From contig NC_092346.1 of assembly GCF_963676685.1 (NCBI RefSeq), positions 42,591,289-42,655,288 of the forward strand: 64,000 nt of DNA, read 5' to 3'. The DNA comes from Mytilus edulis (lineage: Eukaryota; Mollusca; Bivalvia; Mytilida; Mytilidae). Shown piece by piece: positions 20,746-38,009 of the stretch (position 1 is its first letter; every line of letters starts with the position of its first letter). Made by a program: the position numbers and the translations under genes. The notes beneath the pieces are model-generated. The model did not search any database, was not told where the DNA came from, and saw nothing but the letters and a program-made list of their open reading frames with translations.

Positions 20746-22640
20746 AACTTTTGTTGCACAAAGCTCGACATAGGGATAGTGATCCGGCGGCAGCGGCGTT
20801 AGCTAACTTCTTAAAAGATTTATATCATCAAAAATTGAATAATTGGGGTTCTTTGATATGCCGAATCTAACTGTGTATGTAGATTCTTAATTTTTGGTCC
20901 CGTTTTCAAATTGGTCTACATTAAGGTCCAAAGGGTCCAAAATTAAACTTAGTTTGATTTTGACAAAAATTGAATCCTTGGGGTTTCATATGCTGAATCT
21001 AAAAATGTACTTAGATTTTTGATTATTGGCCCAGTTTTCAAGTTGGTCCAAATCGGGTCCAAAATTAAACTTTGTTTGATTTCATCAAAAATTTAATAAT
21101 TGGGGTTCTTTGATATGCCAAATTTAACTGAGTATGTAGATTCTTAATTTTTGGTCCAGTTTTCAAATTGGTCTATATTAAAGTCCAAAGGGTCCAAAAT
21201 TAAACTAAGTTTGATTTTAACAAAAATTGAATTCTTGAGCTTTTTTGATATGCTGAATCTAAACATGTACTTAGATTTTTGATTATGGGCCCAGTTTTCA
21301 AGTTGGTTCAAATCAGGATCCAAAATTATTATATTAAGTATTGTGCAATAGCAAAAAATTTTCAATTGCACAGTATTCAGCAATAGCAAGAAATCTTCAA
21401 TTGCACAGTATTGTGCAATAGCAAGTATTTTCAATTGCACAGTATTTCGCAATAGCAAAAAATATCTAATTGCACAATATTGTGCAATAGAAAGAAATTT
21501 TCAATTGATTGGAGTTATCTTTCTTTGTCCAGAATAGTAGTTGAATCAACTTAAATCATTGTTTTATACAATATACAATGTATATTCACTTTTACTAACA
21601 ACTGATAAATTAAAACAATCTTTACCATTCAGTGATAACAAGCACCTTTTGTTACATTTTAATATTTTATGATGTATTTAAATGAGTAGTTATTGTTGCA
21701 AACTCCATTCGAAATTTGAATTGAGATCAGTTTTGGAAAAAGGGAAAGGGGATGTGAAAAAAAATGGGGGGAGGGGGTTAAATTTTTCTCATTTCAGATT
21801 TCATAAATAAAAAGAAAATTTCTTCAAACATTTTTTTGAGAGGATTAATATTCAACAGCATAGTGAATTGCTCAAAGGAAAAAAAGTATTTTAAGTTCAT
21901 TAGACCACATTCATTCTGTGTCAGAAACCTATGCTGTGTCAACTATTTAATCACAATCCAAATTTAGAGCTGAATCCAGCTTGAATGTTGTGTCCATACT
22001 TGCCCCAACCGTTCAGGGTTCAACCTCTGCGGTCGTATAAAGCTGCGCCCTATGGAGCATCTGGTTGTGTTTTGGTCTGTCTTTCTTAAACTATATGCAA
22101 TAGGTCTACTATATTTGGTGTATAAAATGATTGTAAGGTGTACATGTCTAGCTGACAGGTGTCATCTGACCTTGACCTCATTTTCATGGTTCAGTGGTCA
22201 AAGTTAAGTTTTTGAGTTTTGGTCTATTTTTCTAATACTATATGCAATAGGTCAACTATATTTGGAGTATGGGAATATTTTATGATCTATGTCAGTCGCG
22301 CAGGTTTTATTTGACCTTGACCTCATTTTCACGGTCCATTGCTAAGTGTTAAGTATTTGTGTTTTGGTCTGCTTTTCTTAATTTATAAGCAATAGGTCAA
22401 CTATATTTGTTGAATGAAAAAATTGTTGGCTGTACATGTCTGCCTGGCATGGTTCATCTGACTTGACCTCATTTTCATGGTTCATTGATCAATGTTTAGT
22501 TTATGTCACAGTTGTAATAAAGCTTTATATTCAGGACTATCAACATAATTTCAATGATTAGTAAAGAAGCCGAGACATTCGGGCGTGTGCACTCTAGTGT
22601 TGAACTACTAATGGTAAGTCAGGAAAATTTAATGTACAGT
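20731..22640 (+). repeat. R2 repeat copy interrupted by part of an R1 repeat
   Basis: The R2 left edge (GTCGAGCCTGCAACTTTTG and AAGCTCGACATAGGGATAGT) runs to about 20818. R1 sequence follows (blocks of GGTCCAAAATTAAACTTTG, TTGATATGCTGAATCTAA, CAATTGCACAGTATT) up to TGCGGTCGTATAAAGCTGCG and GAGCATCTGGTT near 22070. R2 then resumes (TGACCTTGACCTCATTTTC units) to GACATTCGGGCGTGTGCACTC. R1 therefore appears to have inserted into R2 or to have been recombined with it. Confidence 0.65.
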
Positions 22641-23175
22641 TGTATGAGAATTTGCATGTCTCACTTCTATGTATATTACATGGCCCTGTCCCCTTCTTCA
22701 TGCTTCATTGACCTTGACGATTTTGCAAAGTTTACATGTTCAAGTCTGGTTTTCCGTCAGTTTAACGGGAAATACTTACAAAAAGTCAATGGTACTGTAA
22801 GGTGTTATTCAGGTTGGTTTTTGTTCGCAAGAAGAGTCTAAAATCTTTGCTGTGTTCATTATTTGTGTTTTACAGCCGCATACAATACTGTGTTTAGTCA
22901 TTATGGACATTGAAATGTTTACATAAGATTAAACTTCTCTACTTTGAACAAAGTGATATCAGACGCACAGAAAAATAGTTTCCTAATAACTGTATTTGGT
23001 ATGTAATTGTATTAACATTAGCATTTCTCATAACTTCAGAGATTATTTAGCCCTGCACCTTCATTCATGGTTCATTGACTGAATGTTTTGCATAGTTCAC
23101 ATTTTGAAGTACATGTATTGCATTATATTATAAAAATTACATACAGTTGAGACATATCTCTGTGTCAACAGTTTA

Positions 23176-23462
23176 TTATGCCCCACCTACGGTAGTAGGG
23201 GGGCATAATGTTTTCTGGTCTGTGCGTCCGTTCGTCCGTCCGTCCGTCCGTCTGTCCCGCTTCAGGTTAAAGTTTTTGGTCAAGTTAGTTTTTGATGAAG
23301 TTGAAGTCCAATCCACTTCAAACTTGGTACACATATTCCCTATGATATGATCTTTCTAGTTTTAATGCCAAATTAGAGTTTTTACCCCAATGTCACGGTC
23401 CACTGAACATGGAAAATGATAGTGCAAGTGGGGCATTCGTGTACTGGGGACACATTCTTGTT
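23176..23462 (+). repeat. R3 interspersed repeat with (CGTC)n tract
   Basis: It begins TTATGCCCCACCTACGGTAG and GGGGGCATAATG, then a CGTCCGTCCGTCCGTC simple repeat, CTTCAGGTTAAAGTTTTTGG, and ends GTACTGGGGACACATTCTTG. It is the mirror of 10035-10352. 22641-23175 and 23463-23940 contain no gene I can support. Confidence 0.8.
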
Positions 23463-23939
23463 TTGATTATGTTTCCCTCAAAAAATATTCAAAGCAAAAA
23501 TATTACAAAGGTCAAATACATGTACACAAATACATTTTAATGTCAATGTATTTGGGAAGAAAATATGTGGAAGATACCAAGGGTACATGTGTGAGGAAAC
23601 TAACAACGCCTTGGCTAAAACAGATGACAAAAAAGTCCACAAAAACACTACATAAAAGATCAAGATTTTGCAGCACAAACCCCAATAAAAACCAGGGTTC
23701 AATTCAGTTCCTTCTCTGCATATTGCTCATGTCACCTTCAGCTTTTGTGTTGCTTATACAAAAAAAATATTGGAGAAAATTACAAATAAAATAATGGGTA
23801 TAGCAAAATCATCTTAAAACAAACTATCAGAGGAAGTTGGAACAAAAGATCACAAAAGGCAATCTAGCTGCCTCCAAATGGAACCATCTATAACACCAAG
23901 TTAGTATAAATTTTAACAGGAGTTTATTTAAGTTATCTT

Positions 23940-24640
23940 GGGTTACAAAAATAGGTTTAGCAGTACTGTATAATATGTATGGCTCATTTTCCATTGTAAT
24001 CAAGGTAGTACACCAAGAGAACAAAAATCTTTTGTTAAATACCTTAGCTTGCTTTATCAGTTGGAGTATATAGTTGGGTAGTTTCAGGAACATGTTTGAT
24101 GTCCATTGTCCTTGACTTCATTTTCATGTTCAAGGGAGTGTGTAAAAAACCTCTTTTTTTGCACTAATTTTCATTTGTTACAAGTACAATTATATTTGAT
24201 ATATGGGATCCTTGTAAGGCTGCTTGTTATAGGGTCCACATGACCTGGATTACTTCATGGCTCGATGGTCAATGGTTAAAGTTTGTAGATCAAGTCTATA
24301 TTTCATATATTGTTTGCAAAAGTTCAGCTATGTATGCCTGGAATGATAGTAAAACGTAAAGGTCAGTCTTGCTGATTTCATCTGACCTCAACTTCATTTT
24401 CGTAGTTTATTGGTCACTATATATACGAGTTTTGATTGTTAATTTGGTCTATTTCTCAGATACATTAAGCAATGGCTCCACTGTATTTGGTGACTGCAAT
24501 AATTGTAAAGTTTATGTCTGGCAGGTTTCATCTGACCTTGACCTCATTTCCTGGTTCATTGATCAATGTCATGTTTGATACTGTTTTAAGATACTACATA
24601 AGCTATTAGTCAACTATATTTGCATCTTGAGTAATTTTTA
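23940..24640 (+). repeat. R2-related degenerate repeat
   Basis: Diverged units such as TTCATCTGACCTTGACCTCA, TTTCATGGTTCAxTG and AACTATATTTGG recur about every 130 bp, as in R2. No clear borders. Confidence 0.5.
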
Positions 24641-25540
24641 GGGGGGTCCAGTCTTTTGGACGAACTCAAAAACCGCATTGAGTAGTTTTCATGAAACTTG
24701 CGACTTGTTTACATCTTGAAAGTTGTTACCTAGAAAAATTTGTGTCTTTTTTTATTTGATAAATTTCGTATATGACATAAAATTTGTGGAGTTTAATTGT
24801 GTGGCATTTTATTCTTTGAAAATCGTCGTTTTGTGTCAATGCATGACTTTTTTGTTGTTGGTCTATCTGAACAGTGCTCACAGTATTTCTTGTTGGTCAA
24901 ATAAATTTTCATTTACAACAGAAGACAACTAAAGGGGTGAAGGGCATATCATGCGCTCCTGAAAGAGGGGGGGGCAAGGGGTTTAACTGTTATGCTGTTA
25001 TGGGGCAATTTAATTCTTTGTTATCTGTTATTTTGAAAATAAATTTGCTGTTAGCTGTTATTGTCTTATTCTTTGTTAGCTGTTATTTGGCTATTAGTTT
25101 TTTTGTTATCTGTTATTGTGATAATGTATTTGCTGTTAACTGTTATTGAAAATTGGAATGTTTGCAATTACTTTTTTACAGTCAATATTCGGTATAAATT
25201 GAAGATCATTGGATATTGGGGTCTACCACTACTTACATGTTTGTCCCGTATTCATAGAAGGATTCCATTAACATTTACCCATCACAGAAGTGATCGAGGT
25301 CCAGGACAATTCAAGTATATCTTATGATTATCCTTTGTAATAAATTCCATTTTTTTATGAATGAGTATTTATAATTATCTTATTTTTTTGTATGAGAATA
25401 ATGTTCCTTGTTTCCCGTACGAACATATTAAATCAAAACAATTCTTAATATGACAAAAAGGAAAACATATTGCCAAGAATATCTGACAAGGATCTCAATT
25501 AAGGACTAGGTCCTAACAACCAGTTAACTTTTTATATAAT

Positions 25541-25744
25541 ATGGTACATAGACTCAGCTCTGTGATTCTTTTCAAAGCAGAACCAAATGCATTGTACAAT
25601 GAAAGTTCCAACCATGTACTTGGGTCCGAAGCTGCACATAACTCATTAAAAACAAAGATTTCTTTTGTTTCAAGTCATTGTTTCCCTACTAAACTATGTA
25701 TTCTACTTACTAGTACACTTGGTACAATCAAAAACCTCAGCTGA
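25541..25744 (+). pseudogene. Penelope-like reverse transcriptase fragment, degenerate
   Basis: The frame includes LTSTLGTIKNL, which also occurs in the reverse transcriptase at 58435-59742. DNA such as ACTAGTACACTTGGTACAAT and CAAATAAGGCCTTTGAAAAT is shared with 58540-58620. It continues out of frame to about 25810 (GAATAAATTGCTTTTGGAG). It is a short dead copy. Confidence 0.75.
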
Positions 25745-25839
25745 TAAAAAATTGTTCAAATAAGGCCTTTGAAAATAGTGGAATAAATTGCTTTTGGAGT
25801 GTCAAAATTCGTTCGAAGTACTTGCTTCAGTCAATATAT

Positions 25840-26420
25840 ATAAACAATACACCAACGTTTCATGAGAACTGCTGAAAGCATTTTTGAGTTATTATTGAAA
25901 ACTAGAAAATACCGCCTTTTTCTAGTGAATAAAATCCCTTAACTCAATAACATAAAATCTAAAATTAATAAAAATCGAAAGGGAGTTTACAACAATAGAT
26001 ATAAACATTTCAGCAAAGTTTCATGAGAACTGCTGAAAACATTTTTGTGTTAATGTCTGAAAACTGGAAAATCCACCCTTTTTAATTAATAAAACCCGTT
26101 AACTCGGAAACGTAAAATCTAAAATTTATAAAAATTGAAAGTGACCTCATGTTAATAGATATAAACAATTCATCAAAATTCCTGTGACAGCATTTTTGAG
26201 ATATTATCAGAAAACTGAAAAAAAACACCAATTTATTGAATAAAAACCCATTACCCAGAAACTTAAAATCTAAAATTTATATAAAGAACAAAAAGGGAGC
26301 TCACGTCAATAGATATAAACAATTTCCCAAAGTTTAATGCAAATTGGTTAAACGGAGTTTTTGAGTTAGACGGACAACAGTATAACATAAATTATACGTT
26401 CCGTAAACGAGCGTATAAAA
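25840..26420 (+). repeat. R9 tandem array, about four units of 140-150 bp
   Basis: Units share ATATAAACAATxCACCAAxGTTTCATGAGAACT, TTTTTGAGTTATTAT and AACxTAAAATCTAAAATTxATA. Divergence between units is visible, so the array is not very recent. Confidence 0.7.
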
Positions 26421-26810
26421 ATATTATAATATATTGAGTAGATACATAAATTAATACTAAAAACATAGTCATAGAAAATGGAATGCATTACAAAGGATTA
26501 TATCCGTTATAAGAAATACTGATTTGTCAAAGACCGAATTATTTTAATATTTCATTTACTGTTATCTGTTTTTGTCCATTTTAATTCCTTGTTATCTGTT
26601 ATGAGCCAAATCAATTTGCTGTTTTGCTGTTATTGGCAACCCCCTTGCCCCCCTCCTGAAACAGTGTTAGACGAAAAGTGACGCTAGGCAGCGCACCAAC
26701 AACAGTAAACCAGAGACACAGGCACAAACATACTGCTGACCTGACAAAAGCGTTTTTAATAATTCAACTAACATGCCAAGTGGTCTAAGTTACAATTACG
26801 ATCCTTTGCC

Positions 26811-26972
26811 AGAGGCGGATTTAGGAGGGGGGTCCCAGGGGGGCCGGGCCCCCCCTTTTTGGGAAAAAAAATTGGTTGCTTATATAGGGAATCATTGAAG
26901 CGTGACTGGAGCGGGCCCCCTCTTAGGTCAGTCAGTGGGCCCCCACTTATGTAAATTTCTGGATCCGTCACT
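26811..26972. mobile_element. AGAGGCGGAT-type MITE (hAT-like)
   Basis: The left end is AGAGGCGGATTTAGG and the right end CTGGATCCGTCACT, imperfect inverses. The interior has GGGCCCCCCC blocks and GAATCATTGAAGCGTGACTGG. TTTGC occurs outside both ends. It has no coding capacity. Confidence 0.6.
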
Positions 26973-27489
26973 ATTTGCAATCTAAACTGTCTGTACAGGA
27001 CAGTTCCAAATATATTAATAAATTTACTGGTAAGTATCTTTATCTTCAAGTTATTATAAAACACGTACTGCAGCACTGCATCTTTATTCTTAGATACTGT
27101 ATGCCGTAGGTCAACTCTGTTTTGTGTATGAAATTGTTGAAAGGTGTACTTCAGTTCAGTCGTGTGTGCCTGTCAGTGTAACATATCCTTGACCCATACA
27201 ATGATTTACTACATTCTCTTTGTTCGATCTGTCTCAAATGCTATAAGCAATAGGTCGACCATAATCTACTATAATAAGTGTGTAATGATTGCAATGCGTA
27301 CACTATCCGTCTGAGAGGGTACATTATATCTGAGACTACTATTATCTATAACATATATATAGTCGTCTCAGATTTGATCCTGAACTCATAAGACATTTGA
27401 TAATGTGAGCGAAATTTCGTGATGTTTTTGTTTAGTTTTACATGGGAACAGTATGTCAGGCTTTGGTGATATATATGTTCCTGGTTTTA

Positions 27490-28735
27490 TTGTCGAGCCT
27501 GTGACTTTTGTTGCAGAAAGCTCGACATAGGAATAGTGTTCCGGCAGCGCCGTTAGATAACTTCCTAAAAGCTGTATATTTTACAAGGTGGAAGACCTGG
27601 ATGCTTCATACTTTGTATATGGATACCTCATGTTACGAAGTTTCTGTCAGTCACATGTCCAATGTCCTTGACCTCATTTTCATGGTTCAGTGACTACTTG
27701 AAAAAAAAAAAACTTTTTGTAATGTTAAATTTTCTCTTATTATAAGTTATAAGATAACTATATTTGGTATGCGTGTATCTTGCAAGGTCCGCATGCCCGT
27801 CAGACAGTTTTCACTTGACCTCGACCTCATTTCATGGATCAGTGAACAAGGTTAAGTTTTGGTGGTCAAGTCCAGATACTATAAGCAATAGGTCTAGTAT
27901 ATATTCGGTTTATGGAGGCACTGGAAGTTGTACACGTCCAACTGGCAGGTGTCATCTGACCTTAACCTCATTTTCATGGTTCAGTGCTTATAGTTAAGTT
28001 TTTGTGTTTTGGTCTGTTTTTCTCATACTATATGGAATAGGTCTACTATAATTGGTGTATGGAATGATTGTAAGGTGTACATATCTAGCTGGCAGGTGTC
28101 ATCTGACCTTGACCTCATTTTCATGGTTCAGTGGTCAAAGCTAAGTTTTTGAATTTTGGTCTTTTTTCTGATTTTGCATGCAATAGGTCAACTGTATTTG
28201 GTGTATAGAAATATTTTATGATCTTTATGTCAGTCGCGACGTTTTATTTGACTTGACCTCATGTTCACAGTTCATTGCTCAGTGTTCATTTTTGTGTTTT
28301 GGTCTGTTTTTCTTAAACTATAAGCAATAGGTCAACTATACTTGTTGTATGGAGAATTGTTAGCTTTGCATGCCTACCTGGTATGGTTCATCTGCCCTTG
28401 ACCTCATTTTCATGGTTCAAATGTCAATATTTAGTTTTCTTGGTTTATGCACAGGGGCTTGTTACAATTGCCGGGTTTACTATCCATACGAACCCCTAAA
28501 AAACATGTTTTTTTTAGGGGTTCGTATGGATAGTAAACCCGGCAATTGTATATATATGTTTTTTAGGGGTTCGTATGGATAGTAAACCCGGCAATTGTAA
28601 CAAGCCCCTGTGGTTTATGTTAAAGTATACGTGACAGTTGTAATAAAGCTTTATATTTTAGGACTATCAATATCAATAATTAGTAAAGAAGGCGAGACAT
28701 TTTAGTGTGTGCACTCTTGTGTACTTTAATTCTGT
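27490..28735 (+). repeat. R2 interspersed repeat, near full length, with internal tandem units
   Basis: It runs from TTGTCGAGCCTGTGACTTTTG to GACATTTTAGTGTGTGCACTC. Inside are about six diverged units of roughly 130 bp, each with TGACCTTGACCTCATTTTCA, GTTTTGGTCTGTTTTTCT and CAATAGGTCxACTATA. Just inside the left edge is a short palindrome, GTCGAGCC...AAGCTCGAC. A foldback element has inserted at 28450-28611. It is noncoding. Confidence 0.8.
28450..28611. mobile_element. Foldback element with GGTTTATG 8-bp target duplication
   Basis: The left arm (28450-28505) begins CACAGGGGCTTGTTACAATT and the right arm ends with the exact inverse AATTGTAACAAGCCCCTGT. GGTTTATG flanks it at 28442-28449 and 28612-28619. 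The right arm is partly duplicated: the block TAGGGGTTCGTATGGATAGT occurs twice. An 8-bp duplication and a CAGGGG-like end suggest hAT-type mobilisation. It interrupts an R2 repeat. Confidence 0.85.
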
Positions 28736-29397
28736 CATCTCATGTCGCTTATTGAACAAATTATAATTTTCAATTCACTTCAATTTCGTATAATTGCCTA
28801 TTTGGCGTGTTAAGCGTTGAGAGAATCATTAATCATGAAATATCTCATGTAGACTTAACCTTGATTTTAGGTTACCAAATTATTTTAAAGCCTTGGTAAA
28901 GTTGATAGTTTTTGTGTACGAAAAAGGTGGCCTGTTTTATGGTCTTAGCGTCCGTCCGTCTGTTCGTCCGGTTATCTGTCCCCTTCATATCATGTTAAAG
29001 TTCTGGTTAAGAAATATCTTACAATGAAGTCATGGATTTTGGTTCCTATCTTACTTGTGATGCATTATGATGTGGTCTTTTATAATTTAATGCAAAGGTA
29101 CGTCGGATTTGACCACAGCAGAGTCATACTATATTATATGTCATTTCTGTGTGTGCGAAATTAATCAACTCAATGTAAAGGTACACACAAAACAACATTA
29201 GCTTTATCACATAATTTAAAAACATTTTCAATCTCAAAATTAGCGGATTTACTGCGACATTTTCCGGAAATGCAACGACGTTGTCTCTTTTTGTTTCTGA
29301 TATTACATGATCTTCAGTACATCCGTTTATTTTTTTGACAATCAAAAAATAAATATAAGTGTGATTTTTCCTGTAATGCCATTGAATGTGAACGAAA

Positions 29398-35496
<6,099 letters not shown>

Positions 35497-36339
35497 TAAT
35501 AGTACATATCAAAGTCTGGGTACTTATCCAAAGAACTTTATGTATTAAAGACACCACTTTGTTCAATGGAGGCCAATGTGTTGAGATTGTGTCAGATGTT
35601 TTAGACAAGGCACTTTGGATAGAGTTTATGTACATTTTAAACGACAGGACACTTCTGTGATAATGATCTTTTATAAATAAATGCTATTAAAAATAGGCAA
35701 ATTCTGTATCAGCACATGTACACTTTAAAGGAAGAGCTTGTAAAAGGAGTATTAAAAAGTGACACATACATGTATGATTCTTTGTTGGTGAATGCACTTG
35801 TTTGTTAGTCCACTAATCTTAGTGTTCCACTCTATCTTCTGTAATTAAGTCTTTTCATAAGAAGTTGAAGATGAAGTTTATGCATTTTGTTATGCAAATG
35901 TTGTGGTCTTCGAACAGGAAAATTGTTTTTAAAATTGCAGTTTTCAGAAGTTAAATCTTTAATGTTATAAGGTTAAAAGTTTCAAGCTTAACAGTTGTAT
36001 CTGGACATTGTATTGCATATGCAATACTCTCAGTATGCCCGTTTCTTTTGATATTTTTGGAAGAAGATTCTTGAGTTCATGATGTTTAATGTCAATTTTT
36101 TCAGGTATTCAGATGCAAAAATGTTTTAAAAAACAAGTATTTGGACCTTTAGGTTTAATTGCTCTCATATAGTGCTGGTGCTGGCACACCAGTTTCAGGT
36201 TAAGAGAAGGTTGAGCACTCACAAACATGTTCACCCTGCCACATTCTATGTTTGCCTGTCTGAAGTCAAGAATCTGTAACTGAGTGGTTGTTGTGGGTTG
36301 CTGTAAGTCATATATATATGCTTTTTGTTTCATTTGTTG

Positions 36340-36505
36340 GATATTTTTCTCATGTTGGAATCTTTTAAACCGAGCTTATCCCCTATTCAATATGGATGTT
36401 GCTCAATGTTTAAGGCAAAATTGTGACATATAGTTGTGTAAATCTACTTCAGACATCTCTGTCGGATAGTTATCTTATTGGCAATTTTACCACATCTACT
36501 TGTTT
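36340..36505 (+). repeat. R8 interspersed repeat, degenerate copy
   Basis: It ends TTATTGGCAATTTTACCACATCT, as other R8 copies do, with TGTTGCTCAATGTTTAAGG and GTGACATATAGTTGTG before it. 35497-36339 is the GPATCH11 3' flank, with no other feature recognised. Confidence 0.6.
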
Positions 36506-36654
36506 TATATAATAGAAGATTATGTTTTCTGGATTGTGCATACACCCATCTGAATGTGTGTCCCCTTCCTGGTTAAAGGTATTTTGTGATCACATCAACT
36601 TAACTAAGTTAATAACTTCATCAAAGATAAACAGTTTTAAACAAGTGAAACTAA

Positions 36655-37077
36655 AGTCTACTACTTACTGATGATACCCCTGCCAAAATATTTTGGTAAA
36701 CAGGAAGTTGTTGATTTCTGATGATTCTGAAACACATCACACAGTATTGCCAACATATATAAACCCTGAAACCAACTTTCAAAAATCCTTGTATTGTAGT
36801 TCCACAGAAAAAGTGTGAAGAAAATTTTCAACTTTGCTATCATGTGTAAAATGATACAAGTTTTCGGTAAACAGGAAGTTGTTGAGTGATTAAGCTGAAA
36901 ATGTGTCACACAGCATAGCTGACTTGTATAAACCCTGAAAGTCTGAAACCAAATTACAGAAATCCTTGTTATGTAATAAATTCCTGAAAATAAATGTGAT
37001 GAAAATACTCATGGGGCAGACACTGACGGAAAGAGTTTAGACAGTACACCCCCACTTGTTTAAAGCAGGGTATAAAA
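36655..37077 (+). repeat. R5 interspersed repeat with two internal ~170-bp units
   Basis: It begins CTACTTACTGATGATACCCCTGCC and ends GTACACCCCCACTTGTTTAAAGC. Inside, two units share TCGGTAAACAGGAAGTTGTT and CAAAxTTCAGAAATCCTTGT. Related copies are 57040-57269 and 60383-60808. Confidence 0.75.
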
Positions 37078-37690
37078 ACAAAATTTAACATTGAGCAATA
37101 AACCATAAACATGAGGTCAAGGTCAAATAAAACATACCAGACTGACTTGTACATAGTTAAATATTTTCAATAATCAAATATAGTTGACCTATTGCACACA
37201 GTATTTGATCAACAGACCAAAACAAAAAACCATAAACACTGAACCTTAAAGATGAGGTCAAGGTCAGATGACACCTGCCAGTTGAATATGTACACCTTAC
37301 AATCATTCTATACATTTTGTACAACAAATATAGGAGACCTATTGCCTATAGTATCTGAGATGGATTTAACCACAAAAACTTGACCTTGTATACTGATCCA
37401 TGAAATGAGGTTGAGGTCAAGTGAAAACTGTCTAAATTAATACCAAATATACTTATCCATATTAAGAGAGAAATTAAGAATACTAAAATCTTAACTTTTT
37501 TTTCAAATAGTCACTGAACTATGAAAATGAAGTGAAGGACAATGGACATATGACAGACAAAAACTTCATATCATAAGCATATATGTACAAAGTATTAACT
37601 TGAAGGATCCAGGCTTTTTGTACCTTCAGAAACATTAAGTATTTAAGAAGTTAGCCAAAGCCTCCTGATCGCTATCCATATGTCGAGCGA
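37078..37690 (-). repeat. R2 interspersed repeat copy
   Basis: This is the reverse complement of R2, with ATGAGGTCAAGGTCAGATGACACC units and the edge TGTCGAGCGATCTGCGACTTG near 37681. It abuts R5 directly. 37691-38009 contains nothing else recognised. Confidence 0.75.
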
Positions 37691-38009
37691 TCTGCGACTT
37701 GATAAAAACCCATTAAAGCTATCTACAATAAACTTTGGAGATCTAAATGTATCTAAGTCAATAATGAATCTACAAAAAACTCAACTCAAAAGTCTTCTTG
37801 TATTTCAAATTGAAAATTGTCAGACAAGTGTATTCATGTTTTTAGGGATGAAAGTTGACAAATCAACAATTTGGCACATCAACAATGAACATGAAATAAC
37901 ATGAGTTTGTAAAATGCATCCTCGTCCAAGGCAAGTAATGTTTCAGGATCACATCCCATCATATCACAATATAACTATTACACACAACTATTGAAATGGC
38001 ACAGTATGT

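Larger units (their letters stand above)
24950..26668. mobile_element. Composite repeat with GGGGGCAAGGGG inverted ends, holding a retroelement fragment and a tandem array
   Basis: The left end has GGGGGGGCAAGGGGTTTAAC and the right end the inverse AACCCCCTTGCCCCCCTCC. Just inside both ends are TGTTATCTGTTAT-type repeats. Between them lie a reverse-transcriptase fragment (25541-25744) and a tandem array R9 (25840-26420). The inverted ends suggest one mobile unit, but I could not define a target duplication. Confidence 0.45.
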
